This document shows, piece by piece, positions 35,321 through 46,229 of a stretch of 64,000 nucleotides of DNA. Within the stretch, counting starts at the first letter, position 1. Every line of letters begins with the position of its first letter. The position numbers were made by a program, and so were the translations under genes. The DNA comes from Anadara kagoshimensis (taxonomy: Eukaryota > Mollusca > Bivalvia > Arcoida > Arcidae), in NCBI GenBank assembly GCA_021292105.1, contig CM037869.1, forward strand, positions 50,771,851 to 50,835,850, read 5' to 3'. The notes under the pieces are model-generated. The model saw only the letters and a program-made list of their open reading frames with translations, was not told the origin of the DNA and did no database searches.

Positions 35321-36549
35321 ACAAATTTTGACAATCGTCAAAGATGGTCTTCAGTCTTATTCAGAAAAAGTATATTCTACATCTGGAATCAACCAAATGT
35401 GGATTCTAAAAAATTCTAAAGAATTACTTGAACATCTTGCTTCTAATACTTTATCTCATGTAAAAAGTATAAAAACATTTGATTTTTCTACACTTTACAC
35501 CACAATCCCTCATTCTAAATGGAAAGAACGTCTTAAAGAAATTATTCACTTGTCTTTCTTCTACAAAAACGGTAAGCCTAGATACAAATATCTGGTGCTG
35601 AATAGGGATTCTGGTTATTTTGTCAAGCACCATACGGATTCCAAACAAAAATATACTGAAGATACCATCAACAAAATGTTGGAGTTTTTGATAGATAACA
35701 TATTTGTTGTGTTTGGTAATATAGTTTTTCAGCAAACAATCGGTATACCAATGGGTACAAACTGTGCACCATTGCTTGCTGATTTGTTTCTTTATTCTTA
35801 CGAGGCAGAATTTATGCAGAATCTTGTTAAATCTGGAGAAAAAACTGTCGCCAAATCATTCAACTCAACATACAGATATATAGATGACGTTCTGTCTCTT
35901 AACAATCCTAAATTTGGAGACTATGTAAATGTCATCTATCCTAGTGAGCTTGAAATAAAAGACACGACTGATTCCTCAAGTTCTGCTTCATATTTAGACT
36001 TATACCTGAAATATGACGCACAGGAAAGGCTACATTTGAAACTTTATGACAAACGTGATGACTTCAATTTTTCTATTGTCAACTTTCCTTTTTTATGCAG
36101 CAATATACCTGCTTCTCCTGCTTATGGTGTATTTGTTTCCCAATTAATACGCTATGGTAGAGCTTGTTCCCACTACGGGGACTTTGTACAACGAAGTAGG
36201 CTGCTTGCAAATAAATTGTTGACTCAGGGATATTGCAAGCCTAGGCTTATCAAGGCCCTCAAAAAGTTTTATGGCCGTCATCACAGTATTGTTGATAAGT
36301 TTGATGTCTCTGTGTCCAGGATTGCCTTGGATATATTTGACGTCTCATAGTTCCATGTTCCTTTCACACAATTTTGATTACACACGTGGCGGGTGTAGCT
36401 AGCTAAACAGGAGGTGCTTACCCTTCCGGAGCACCCGGCCTCACTTCCCTGGTGGAAGTTCACGTGTCTAACCTAACTTGTCAGTTCCAAAGTTTTTACT
36501 TTGCTTCTGGATTGTGATTCGGAAATGGATAAGTATGTTTGTTTTTGAT
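35321..36549 (+). mobile_element. 5'-truncated retroelement inside cGLR gene 5
   Basis: The reading across the ends fits a TAAC duplication: TAAC at 35317-35320 and again at 36550-36553, against CTGTTTTAACCATC in intact genes. The insert is 1,229 bp: a 5'-truncated reverse transcriptase frame, then a 199-bp tail. The tail is found alone elsewhere in the window. Confidence 0.75.
35328..36350 (+). CDS. Reverse transcriptase, C-terminal part, from a retroelement
   Basis: 340 codons open from the truncation to a TAG; there is no true start codon at the left end. Motifs in order: FDFSTLYTTIPH (fingers), IGIPMGTNCAPLLADLFL (the GxPxG-type block), YRYIDDVLSL (the catalytic YxDD box with both aspartates), SASYLDLYLKYD, then NIPASPAYGVFVSQLIRYGR and a basic tail ending RIALDIFDVS. 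No integrase, RNase H or GIY-YIG nuclease follows. I recognise the type from invertebrate genomes. A Penelope-like affinity, possibly the group in which the nuclease precedes the RT, is inference. The frame is intact despite being a partial copy, so the insertion is fairly recent. Confidence 0.85.
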   Translation: MTIVKDGLQSYSEKVYSTSGINQMWILKNSKELLEHLASNTLSHVKSIKTFDFSTLYTTIPHSKWKERLKEIIHLSFFYKNGKPRYKYLVLNRDSGYFVKHHTDSKQKYTEDTINKMLEFLIDNIFVVFGNIVFQQTIGIPMGTNCAPLLADLFLYSYEAEFMQNLVKSGEKTVAKSFNSTYRYIDDVLSLNNPKFGDYVNVIYPSELEIKDTTDSSSSASYLDLYLKYDAQERLHLKLYDKRDDFNFSIVNFPFLCSNIPASPAYGVFVSQLIRYGRACSHYGDFVQRSRLLANKLLTQGYCKPRLIKALKKFYGRHHSIVDKFDVSVSRIALDIFDVS

Positions 36550-36707
36550 TAACCATCTGAGTTGTCTATAATGTCTTTTGTGTGAGCTTGTTTTTGTGTA
36601 TCCGTATACAAAGATGGAACAATGTTATACATAGTGTTGTCAGACATCATTAAAGTAAGTATTGCAGTGTCCGTTAAATTGAATGATTGTTGCATCATAG
36701 AACTAAT

Positions 36708-37069
36708 TCATTCCTTTTTTTATGTTTGACGATTCGGTACTTCTTTCTGTCGAAACAGTTCCAGATATAAGCAGACAGAGCCAGAGCAGAAGGTATTCAG
36801 TTTTATTCTGACAGCCATCGTATTTACTCGTATTTTTGTACAGTTTACATAACACCGTTATTTTAGGTACTTGACCTGTTATATTTAATGTGTTCTATTT
36901 CAATCTTTGAAATAACTTTTTAAATCGCTATTTCATATAGCATTTTTCTATTATTTTTGATTTAGCTATTTTACATATATTTGTACACTTGGCAAGGTTC
37001 CAAACAGATACGATGCAAGGTATTATGTCGCATTAATAGTGCAGTAAGCTATATCTGATCGGAATCTGT
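36708..37069. other. Intergenic, no gene seen
   Basis: Sequence between the gene 5 remnant and block B2. It carries a possible faint trace of a cGLR GS-motif region on the plus strand near 36780-36840 (see findings). Otherwise featureless. Confidence 0.4.
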
Positions 37070-38096
37070 TGTTTATTTATTGTCTCTATAGTAAGCATCT
37101 GTGAGTTTCCAGTGTACGTGGTAATTGCAATTCCATATAGCTATAATAATACATGTTATACATATTACAAATTTACACTGAAAACGACCATTATCCCACC
37201 ACTATCCTACCTTAAAAAACATTAATCAAAATTCATCTCGTTGAATTAAAGTGAAACTTCAAATCTGCAGAGACTTTGACAATCGACGGCTTATCTTCTG
37301 TCGAACAGAATATGCACTCTGGATCCACTCTCGGGAAATATGCATAGTTGCGGGGGAAACAAATCTTCATATCATTCTAAATCGCAATAAATGTATATGA
37401 TATCTGGATAACGGGAGAGGTACAAAGACGTATATTATCATTCGCGGTGTTGTAATATACCTATTCGAAAGATTGAATATTTTCATCATGAATTTTTAAA
37501 TGCAGATATCCAAAAATGCAGAAATGTTTCAAGTATTCAACGACAGGCTAATTTAATTACGTTTTTTATATCACATAGCTCGAAAAAGTCAACACTGTCC
37601 TAACGAATGTAAAGACGTTGCTGACACCTTCAGATATCCAATTGTTCAATGAAGGCTAGTATTGTCTGTATCGAGTCTATCGGTGACCCGAGTAGTCTTA
37701 GTCTAGAGTTTAAGAATCGGAAGGCCTTTAACTGTCTAGTTTCTAACCCCACTCCCAACAGAGCTTACTGTTGCTTTGCCTGAAAGTCGGTGTTTTTCTG
37801 TGGGTGGACACTTCGGTTTTCTCCACCTTCCATGAACTAACTGCCTTAATATACGTGAAAAGAATTAATCGGGCGTAAAATCACGAAACCCAACTCTAAC
37901 CAAACAACTATAAGACCATAAAGATATTTTGTTTACATGCGACTGGTGGAGCAACTATGCTCAAAACTAAAGATTTCCAGTATGCCACGTCTTTTCGTAA
38001 GTTTGGTGAATATATATGAAGCTGATACATGTACTGAAAGATTAGTGTCACTTTACGATGGAATGACACTTAAAGAGTAGTTGGGAGTAACGCTTT

Positions 38097-38362
38097 ACCC
38101 TAATGTTATGGACCAGTGCATTTACGTTTCGGAACATAGGTGCTTATTTTCTATACATAATGAGAAACGTACATTGTGAGAATCTTAAAACTGTCCATGT
38201 AATTGTATATTAACATTTCCAATGAAAGGTCAAAACGACAGATCAAAGTTGTTTGCATGTACAGGTATGGTATCATGTTTTATCGATTTCAATTTATTAT
38301 CTTTTTACTATCAATATAAGTTTACACAGTGAGTCAATGTTTATTTTTAGCATTTTAACACC
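38097..38362 (+). promoter_or_regulatory. Orphan, inverted cGLR upstream region, second copy
   Basis: Near-identical to 5945-6208: AGGTCA-n7-AGATCA (38227-38245), AAGTTGTTTGCATG, then ACACAGTGAGTCAATG with TGAGTCA at 38330-38336. No gene follows. Confidence 0.55.
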
Positions 38363-38873
38363 CCTAACAAATTACGTAGTATTGAAAGTGCATCTCTTAA
38401 AAGTTTTATAAAGGTGTTGCTAGCCAAAGAGAAGATGTTTATTCTTTCGGGCAACATTACCCGATCTAAATTCCATGTTGGATGTCCACGTTTTTAACCA
38501 AAATTGCAAGTTATTACTGTTCTTTTGGGATTACGATTAGGACACTGATTTGTTTGTTGTTTTTTTATAATGTAAAAACTTAAACATTGTAAGAAACGAT
38601 TTACTGAGTTTAAAATCTAAAAAAGGAAATTAAAAGAAGATTGACAATTAAAACAAACATAAAACCTAGTATACTGGGTGAATCACTGTCAAAAATATAT
38701 TCGTGTTTTATGGTTATGTGATTACTCAATTTACTTCCTTATACAGTATTTTTAGATTTCTTCAATCAAGTCATTATACTTAACCAACTTTTGTTCTATA
38801 ATAAATGGAGTATTTTAAATCAGTACATTTCATCTAAGATTTTGTATTTATTTCAAGTATAAGCACGTGAGGC

Positions 38874-39055
38874 TATATCTGTCGCAAGTTTAACACTGAG
38901 TAAACGAAAGGTGCCGAATGGCTTCTTGGTGGATGAAAAGCTGTCGAGAGATAGATAACAGTTGACCAAAAGCAGCTGAGGAAATACTGTAACTATTGTG
39001 GACCTGATTCGGCACTAAGTTGTTAGTTTGGTATTTAACTTTTGACGGGTCTATA
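38874..39055. mobile_element. MITE (equivalent of 6722-6903)
   Basis: The same inverted ends and TA flanks. Confidence 0.7.
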
Positions 39056-39588
39056 GCGGTAGTCGTAAGGGTTTTTTTTTCATTCCGTACCTTAACCTTT
39101 ATAAAACAAACAACGTTAAATGACAAATATACACAAACTATTGTCAATCGAATAAATAGTAAAATAGTACATCACCAACTATATTGCCAATGAAAGAGTG
39201 GAGTAGATTCTACATGTACTTTGTACCCTTACGTTAAGACTATTTCGCTTTAAGGCAGGCCTTAAATTCTGGCCTGGTGGAAGGAACCGAAGTGCCCAGA
39301 GTAACATACTTTTGGGAAGCGAGCTGGAAAACTTAATATAATACTAGGTCCTGTCTTAAACTAAGCGGGCTCACTCTGCTGATGGAAGTTCACGTTTCAC
39401 TTAATTTGTCAGAATTAAAGGGTTTATCCTGCATTAGGATTGTGATTAAACATTGATTTTCATGTTTCCTTTTGATTTTATGGAAGAAATCATTGTATTG
39501 TACATATACAGTAGTAAGTTAGCAATTACAACTGTCAAGTTATACTATTGTAAATACGAAAAATTGCGTGAGGGTTAATTTACAATAT

Positions 39589-40677
39589 TTACAGACTTCA
39601 CGTTGTTACACAATTTAGAGTATTTTCATAGGTTGGTGTCCTGCAAAAGCACGGTGTTATTTTCCAATAACAACGTTTTCTACTGGAGCTACTTGCGGCC
39701 TGTTTCGGGGATTACCCCGTCTCTGAAATCTATTAATAACAGCCATTTTAAGATTGTAAACAAACGGGAAGCTCGGAAAAGATTTTAAATAGAACCGTTA
39801 AAATACTTGAGTTTTTTATAAATGAAAATTTATAACTAATAATTATAATTAAAACATGTTCTGATTAATTTTCATCGATATGTTTAATAATTTACATTTA
39901 AGATTGTATTTATGAAATATTTTTCAAAATCGATATTTTATCGTCACCAAGCATTTAACGTGTCTATAGGCCTTTAAGTCTAGCAATATGCCACGCACCA
40001 TGGTATTCTCGGATGCCAAACCTCAGTACGGGGTGTTTTGTTTGAAATTCATCAAAAACACATCCTTTTGAAAACAAAGACGTTTCATTACCCCACGACA
40101 ATCAGTCGGAGATAAAGATAACTATTTTTAGGAATGCAATGCCAGTGTGCATGTGTGAGTCTGAATTGGATTTTGTTGAAAATGGCGATGGTAGGCCTAC
40201 CAATAATAATTTAATACAATTGATAAAATATTATATTCCAGTCTAATATTCACCCGTACCGCTTGTTTACCATCTCCAAATATCCTCGATCAGCCCATAC
40301 AGCTACCACCGGTGACAAAATCCCTCATCTCTCACCAAGTTCATATAGGTGGTAAAACATTGATTCATCAAAGAAAACATTAATTCCATGTTAATAGATG
40401 GTTTCAGGGTTTGTTTAGCACGCTGTTAATATTTAACCAATGCAGTTTTTCTTATGTTATGAGTAGAAAAAACATGTAAACACGCATGTACTACAAACGT
40501 ATGGCCGTCACGTATGACGTTGTGCACAAGTGTTGTTTGTTTTTATGATTACGAGACATAATATAGTCCCTTTTTTGTCAATGGATTTAAAAGCAACATA
40601 ATTTATATGTTGACTGAAAATAACTAGGAAATGAATCAAAAGATATAAATTCAAAAGTATTTCAGCTTTTCTATCGG
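39589..40677. other. Sequence private to this copy, no gene recognised
   Basis: It replaces the stretch 7430-7745 of the paralogous region. A 61-codon frame (39603-39788) has no features. No clear inverted termini were found, so it is either a different insertion or retained ancestral sequence lost from the other copies. Confidence 0.4.
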
Positions 40678-41269
40678 ATACGCGACTGGCATACTCTTGA
40701 TGGCTATCTCTGTCCTGGAAATCATGTTGTCCATGATATTTTTGTGATTGGTAGACGAGTTACAGAAATACATATAGCCAGTACAGTTGATATTTGTTAG
40801 GGTAAATCCTTCAACCTTTCTTCAGAGATTTGTTACGATGGATAGCATGTGAGTCTATTGTCATTTCATTACAGGTTCCAGTTTCACAAATATTCAAAAC
40901 TATCATTAAGATTTTTCTCGACTTAAATCTGGGAAATTTGAAATCTTGATACTTTTCTTTAATATACCGGATATTCTGGAATGTAAGGTGTCATTTTGAA
41001 AATTAAAACTGGTATAATATTTAATTTAAAAATGCATGTAAACTTACAATATTTGTATCAGTTTTGTAAAAAAAATTACCGTTTGTAGTTAAAAAATGTC
41101 CATATTCCATAATTAAAATTAAGGGAAATTTTAGTGAAGGGAAACTGGAGCGAAATGGTATACACATGCGGACTCTTTTAGGATGGTATACTAGAGTAAT
41201 GGTAAGTTGTTACGAGTTAATATAATTTTACTAATATCGAAGTGTTATGTTCTTTGGTGTTGATGGTAG

Positions 41270-41520
41270 GAAACCGGAGACAAAGGACTCGCTTTAGATC
41301 ACTCAAGCAGTAGGACTACACAGTAAACATGTAAAATTAGATCAAATGTAACTTTATCAAAGATCTGTAATTAAATGTTGAGGTTTTTGACAGTATGTGT
41401 GTATCTTTGTTTATTGAGACGAGAGAACCGGAGACAAATTTAATCTTTTAGGGTTCGCTTTAGATCACTCAAACAGCAGGAATACAAACAAAAATGTAAC
41501 TTTATGAAGGTTCTAAAATA
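41270..41520. repeat. 166-bp tandem unit, about 2 copies
   Basis: Units carry ACCGGAGACAAA and CTCGCTTTAGATCACTCAA. The first unit has lost some bases. The orthologous array at 8315-9110 has five. Confidence 0.75.
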
Positions 41521-41539
41521 GAAAATGAGGTTTCTGACA

Positions 41540-42645
41540 AAAAATAAAAATAATAAAATAAAGCCATTTGAACATAACATACCGTTCCTGTTATTTTTCC
41601 TATAGAACATATTTTAAATGTGGATGAAATATATAAGGATATAATAGTTCAGCTAACTACAACATACAGATAAAAACAAAGATAAAAACATATATTTACA
41701 ATTGGAATTGACCTTTTTTGATGAACCTATTTGTTTTTACTGGCATTCAATTACTCTTGAATACAGTGTGGGGTCATAACCTCTGACAACGTAACGTTTA
41801 ACTATTCGAATACGTCACAGAATGACATCTATTACGTCACGCATTGTTTCATTTGTCAGCATCTAAATCTTCTCGCGACGTAACTTTCCTTATTTGGAGC
41901 AAGACTGTTCCATCAATCCCGTATGTTTGTCGGAATCTTGAATGAAATGAATTATTGTAGCTATATTATTTCATTTTGTACATGCTATCAATATTTTTAT
42001 GATTGTAAATATAAGAAATAACATTAGCAGTTCATTGAATATGCTATTTCTGACTCTCATTCATAATACCGAATGAATACACTCAAATAGAATGTTATCT
42101 CTTAATTAACCACTTCTAAAACAAACGATATTGATGAATAAATTTAATATTTAAATCAAAATACGTGTTATATTTTGATGCAAAATATCTATACAACTAA
42201 TATAAAATACCCACCCATCCCCTAAAAAAAATGATAATTGTTTCTGTTTTTTCGAATCAAGTTTAAAAATTAAATGAAAATTAGTGATCACATTTTGCTG
42301 TTAAGTATAATTCAACTATAATAAAACACTCAACTATTTAAAAAGAACGATAACTCTGGTTATATTTAAATTACGTTCCATATGATGTCATATTATTAAA
42401 ATGAAAATCAAAAAACTTTGTTGTCACATTTTGCTCTAATGAGACCTAGCTAAATAATGAACTCATTTGTCAATATAATGATCAAAATGATGAAACTCAA
42501 TTCAAAATTAGAATAACTAAATGTATGGTACATGTATGGAAAATAAATATATCAACTAATTACAATTGAAAAATTATTTTGTTCATCTTGTCATTATGTT
42601 ATCTTTCTTTAGTTTTTAAAAATATGCAGACATCTGTGCAACTTA
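41540..42645 (-). pseudogene. cGLR 3' flank and C-terminal stub, second copy
   Basis: The flank matches 9140-10166. The minus-strand end at 42609-42645 reads LHRCLHIFKN and a stop, close to QKCLYIFEN of the intact genes. Sequence upstream of the stub is not cGLR. Confidence 0.6.
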
Positions 42646-43083
42646 AGGTCATATAACACGTTTAAGTTGCAAAAATAACTATTTTTGCTATATGAGGGGA
42701 AAATATAAAACCACTGAACTGTAAAAAAAGTCAAAATTCCTGTTGGGTACTTAAATTTAAATACTATTTCCATAATTTGAAAGATTAAAATAAAAAATCG
42801 ACTATACAGTATCCCTGGAAGTACATTGGTTTTAAATTTCAAATCTATATAAATCAGTCTGCAGCGTTACAGTATAAATGGTTTCATTTCTTATACATGT
42901 CTTCTTTTGTAGGTTTAGAAAAAGTGAATGTAGTAATTTAGTATGATAAATAATTAAATGTTCTGACTCTTTCAATAAATCAGGAAGTCAAATCCGGTGC
43001 ATTTCATTTTGAATAGGTTTGTAGGTTTGTCGCTTTTCTTTAAGACAAGTCTTTTGAGAAATTGAAGTCAAATGTTTTATCTC

Positions 43084-43291
43084 ACCTAACGTTTGACATT
43101 CCATGTTCCTTTCTTTCTCAATTCTTATTACACACATGGCGGATTTAGCTAGCTAAAGAGATTGTTGCCTTTCCGGAGCAGCCGGCCTCACATCTCTTAA
43201 ATTCTCTGGTTTGACGTAATTTGTCAGTTTAAAAATTTCTACTTTGCTTTGACATTATGATTTTGAGATAGACTAGTGTGTTTGCTTTTTA
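43084..43291 (+). mobile_element. Retroelement 3' tail, 5'-truncated copy
   Basis: Equivalent of 10660-10862, starting ACCTAACGTTTGACATTCCA. Confidence 0.6.
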
Positions 43292-43402
43292 TACTTACGT
43301 TGAACAAAGAATAATTAATACGTTTCTATGACAAACTAATGCCTGACTGTTCTACTAAACGCCATTAAGAATATAAGATTAAGTGAGGACAGGGTTACAT
43401 TA

Positions 43403-43546
43403 TATAAATATTACATTTCTGACAGGGTGCCAGTACATATTGTCACCTCGAGGAAGCATTGTTTGCCGAGGCGATAGCCGAGGTTGACAATGCTTTTAGA
43501 GAGGTGACAATATGTATTGGCACCCTGTCAGAAATGTAATATTTAT
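43403..43546. repeat. Foldback palindrome
   Basis: ATTACATTTCTGACAGGGTG at the left and CACCCTGTCAGAAATGTAAT at the right. The inner stem runs through TACATATTGTCACCTCGAGG. It is equivalent to 10986-11108 but with a longer loop containing GAGGCGATAGCCGAGG. Confidence 0.8.
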
Positions 43547-43661
43547 TTTTTTACACCGAATGTTTTGTTTTATTTTACCAATACATGATGTGCATCCTTC
43601 GTCTTTAGTAATGTCTGTACCAATTTTCATCCAATGTATCGACCGAGAATGCCTCAAATGC

Positions 43662-43790
43662 TCAGTCATTTGAGCCAAGAAATTTAAGAAACGCGTCCAC
43701 TGCACACTTAATGATCCATTTAGTTGACGCAGGGTCTTTAGACTCTAACAAATTGCTCAGACAGTCATTGTCAACCTCGGCAAATATCAT
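43662..43790 (-). CDS. 42-codon frame, possible N-terminal exon of a recombinase-like protein
   Basis: From ATG 43790 it reads MIFAEVDNDCLSNLLESKDP, then ASTKWIIKCAVDAFLKF and a TGA. The hydrophobic and basic pattern resembles the N-terminal helical segment of DUF3504/Crypton-type tyrosine recombinase relatives, but no catalytic part is present. It lies between two foldback repeats whose loop contains the same GAGGTTGACAATG as its own start region, so repeat and exon probably share an origin. The shorter copy at 11198-11306 conserves the reading frame. It may be only a coding remnant of a mobile element. Confidence 0.35.
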   Translation of the reverse strand: MIFAEVDNDCLSNLLESKDPASTKWIIKCAVDAFLKFLGSND

Positions 43791-43971
43791 TGTTGTTACA
43801 GACGAATGTAAACAATATCAATAACAATGAGACGCTTGCTGTAGACACAACTGAAAACATGTTTTGTTCAAAGCGTTGACGTGATCCAGTGAAGGGAGGC
43901 AACTCGAAGAAAAGTTCTGTCATATAGTCACGCGCAGCGCTATGTGACATTATAAATTTTATGTGACAGTA

Positions 43972-44118
43972 TATAAATATTACATTTCTGATAGGGTGAC
44001 AGTCCATATTGTTGCCCCGAGAAATTTCATTGTCAAACGAGGCGAAGCCGAGGTTGACAATGAATTTCGAGGGGTGACAATATGGGCTGTCACCCTATCA
44101 GAAATGTAATATTTATTT
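43972..44118. repeat. Foldback palindrome, second subfamily
   Basis: ATTACATTTCTGATAGGGTG with CACCCTATCAGAAATGTAAT, inner arms ACAGTCCATATTGTTGCCCC and GGGGTGACAATATGGGCTGT. Absent from the block C1 copy at this place, so it was gained in C2 or lost from C1. Confidence 0.8.
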
Positions 44119-45572
44119 TATTATACCGATTGTTGATGTTAATTATACTGTGCAACCAAAGTATACTGGATTGAAAATCATGACAGTCAGCTGTCGTCCG
44201 TAAGTAACTTGTGAGACGCTTGTACAAGCATTTATCATTACTTTAGAAAAGCGTTTTACTGATTTAGAAGACGAATGCGATCGAACCGCATACGCAGTTT
44301 TTCTGCGCATGTGACATTTTTTGTAATGTCAACCGCTCACGTAATGTCACCCTGTGACGTCAGATTTTCTGAAATTCGAGGGTGACATTAAATTTACCCA
44401 AACGCTTATTAACCAATCAGATTTCGAGAAATTTACAAAAGGTATAATAATACAAATTGTTACATAGCTCTTATCCAAAAAAATTGCTAGATTTTTACAT
44501 AAGGTGTCATAATAACAAATGCAGCATACATACATGTATACGGTCCATGTTCAAAATACAGTTCCAAAATTAAAGTAAAAACTAAAAACCGTCGAACCCT
44601 TCAACATTTACCTCTGAAGTGAGACCGGATGGAAGATCAAATATGCAAGGACAAAAAACTAGAATTCTTGAGAGCAAAATAACTCCACCTCCAACATTTA
44701 ATGTTTTCTTGCGACCTTGACCTATCGACTATGACCTACCTTGGTTTGTGACACACATTTTGACTATGAAGATTATTCATGTGAAGTTTTATGACAGTCT
44801 TCAAAAGAAGCTATAAGATATGGCCCTTACAGGATTTTACACGTACGGACAAACAGACTAGTTTGCCGGGAGTGGGGGTGGGTTAGGGGTTATAAAAATG
44901 TTCTTTCACGGTAGCAGTAACTTTTATCCTTTAACGTTTTGATGAAGGTCAATGGGATATATTTTAGGAAAACCTCGTTAACATCATGTGGATAATGTAT
45001 TTAGCCTATTTTTTTCAAACTGCTCAGAATCATCTTCTTGGTATAAACTAGATCTAGGCCATTGATTAAAACTCGCAAAATTATTGATCGACCTTCGAAT
45101 GCATTCATTATCTATAAAGTGAGCTAAATGCAAATTAATTATTCTTAAATAAGCGCCTTGATCCTTAACCGTCCTCTTGTATAAAAAACATACAAGATCT
45201 CGACACTAATTTTCACACAATTTTATTATTATTTCCAAATTTAAGCTTTTAATCATGAAAGATTAAGGTATAATTTTTGTAACAATCCTTAAATTTTATA
45301 CTACGCTTTAATTAGATATTTTCTTCGATTGCGTGTGCATTAATCAGTTTAATTTTTGTTTTCAATTATCCAATTTTAAATGGGCAATAACTAATTTGAA
45401 TGAGTATTCTCAGGATGTTCTTTTATTGCAACTTGACAGATACTAGCGATTTTAAGTACTGTTCAATACAATTATGTAATCGTATGTTGAAATGTGAATT
45501 TAAACTGAAATTAATGCTTTCTTAAAATCAATTAACATCGCCCCTTAGCATGCAGAGAATAAGTAATCGCAG
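44119..45572. other. Repeat-derived intergenic stretch, no gene seen
   Basis: Mostly collinear with 11400-12480. The additional 44119-44450 part belongs to the foldback region. No supported gene. Confidence 0.5.
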
Positions 45573-46077
45573 TACAGATTTGTCGAAAGTTTATCACTGA
45601 CTTAACGCAAAAGAGTCTCAGTTTGGCGCCTAAAGACCTAGATTTGAGTTGTTAAGAACTGAAAAATCCAAAAATGGGTTGAATAATGGTGTTTACCGTC
45701 CCAGCCAAGAAGATTTCACTTATTTGGAGACATTGCCAGGTATATGCGAAGGTGCAGAAGTTTTGCTGTGTGTTGCGATGATGGCATTACACAGCAGGGT
45801 TATTTATCGTGCCAACCAACCGTGACACGGGATCTCGTGTGTTTCAAGTTCCGAACGGAAAGAAAGGCGACTTCCATTTCGTAATGCCAAGTGCTTGGTG
45901 AATAATCAGTCACTTCCCACTGTCAACTTTTAGATCTGACCCGGCCGGGGTTCAAACCCACGACCTCCAACATACGCTGAAATTTTTCAGAGATAGATAA
46001 CCGGTCGAGAAATGTGTAAGAAGAGTTGATTCGACACTAATTCTTTTATACTTAGTGCAAAACTTTCGACAGGTCTA
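45573..46077. mobile_element. MITE interrupted by a SINE, second copy
   Basis: Ends GATTTGTCGAAAGTTTATCA and AAAACTTTCGACAGGTCTA. Same nested design as 12483-12989. Confidence 0.65.
45684..45985 (-). mobile_element. SINE, 5'-truncated, nested in a MITE
   Basis: Reverse strand carries GTGGGTTTGAACCCC (B box) and the GACGGTAAACACCAT end. A box missing. Confidence 0.7.
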
Positions 46078-46229
46078 TTTTATGAAAATTGCATTAAACA
46101 TTTGCCTAATGTCAGCAACATCTTTATCGACATTAAGTTTTAAATGAATCCGATTTAACATATACTGTGTATATAGTTTGACTGTCAGATCAAACTAATA
46201 AGATTATGCATAAGAATCTCTAAATTTGC

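Larger units (their letters stand above)
34777..36707 (-). pseudogene. cGLR gene 5, C-terminal remnant split by a retroelement
   Basis: 34777-35320 and 36550-36707 together align with the C-terminal third of gene 1 (from about residue 425). An in-frame stop follows VEQSDL, the usual terminal stop is altered, and homology to the N-terminal part ends at 36707. The reverse transcriptase element sits between the halves. It is the most diverged copy in the window, so probably an old lost member. Confidence 0.8.
37070..39588. repeat. Segmental block B, copy 2
   Basis: Collinear with 4980-7430, with few differences apart from a roughly 60-base insertion near 37910-37970 (ATAAAGATATTTTGTTTACA). A retroelement tail lies at 39356-39479. 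Confidence 0.8.

Noticed and set aside
35328-36350. Retroviral or LTR polymerase
   Set aside because: No protease, RNase H, integrase or LTR is visible, and the 5'-truncated insertion with tail-only copies fits target-primed retroelements.
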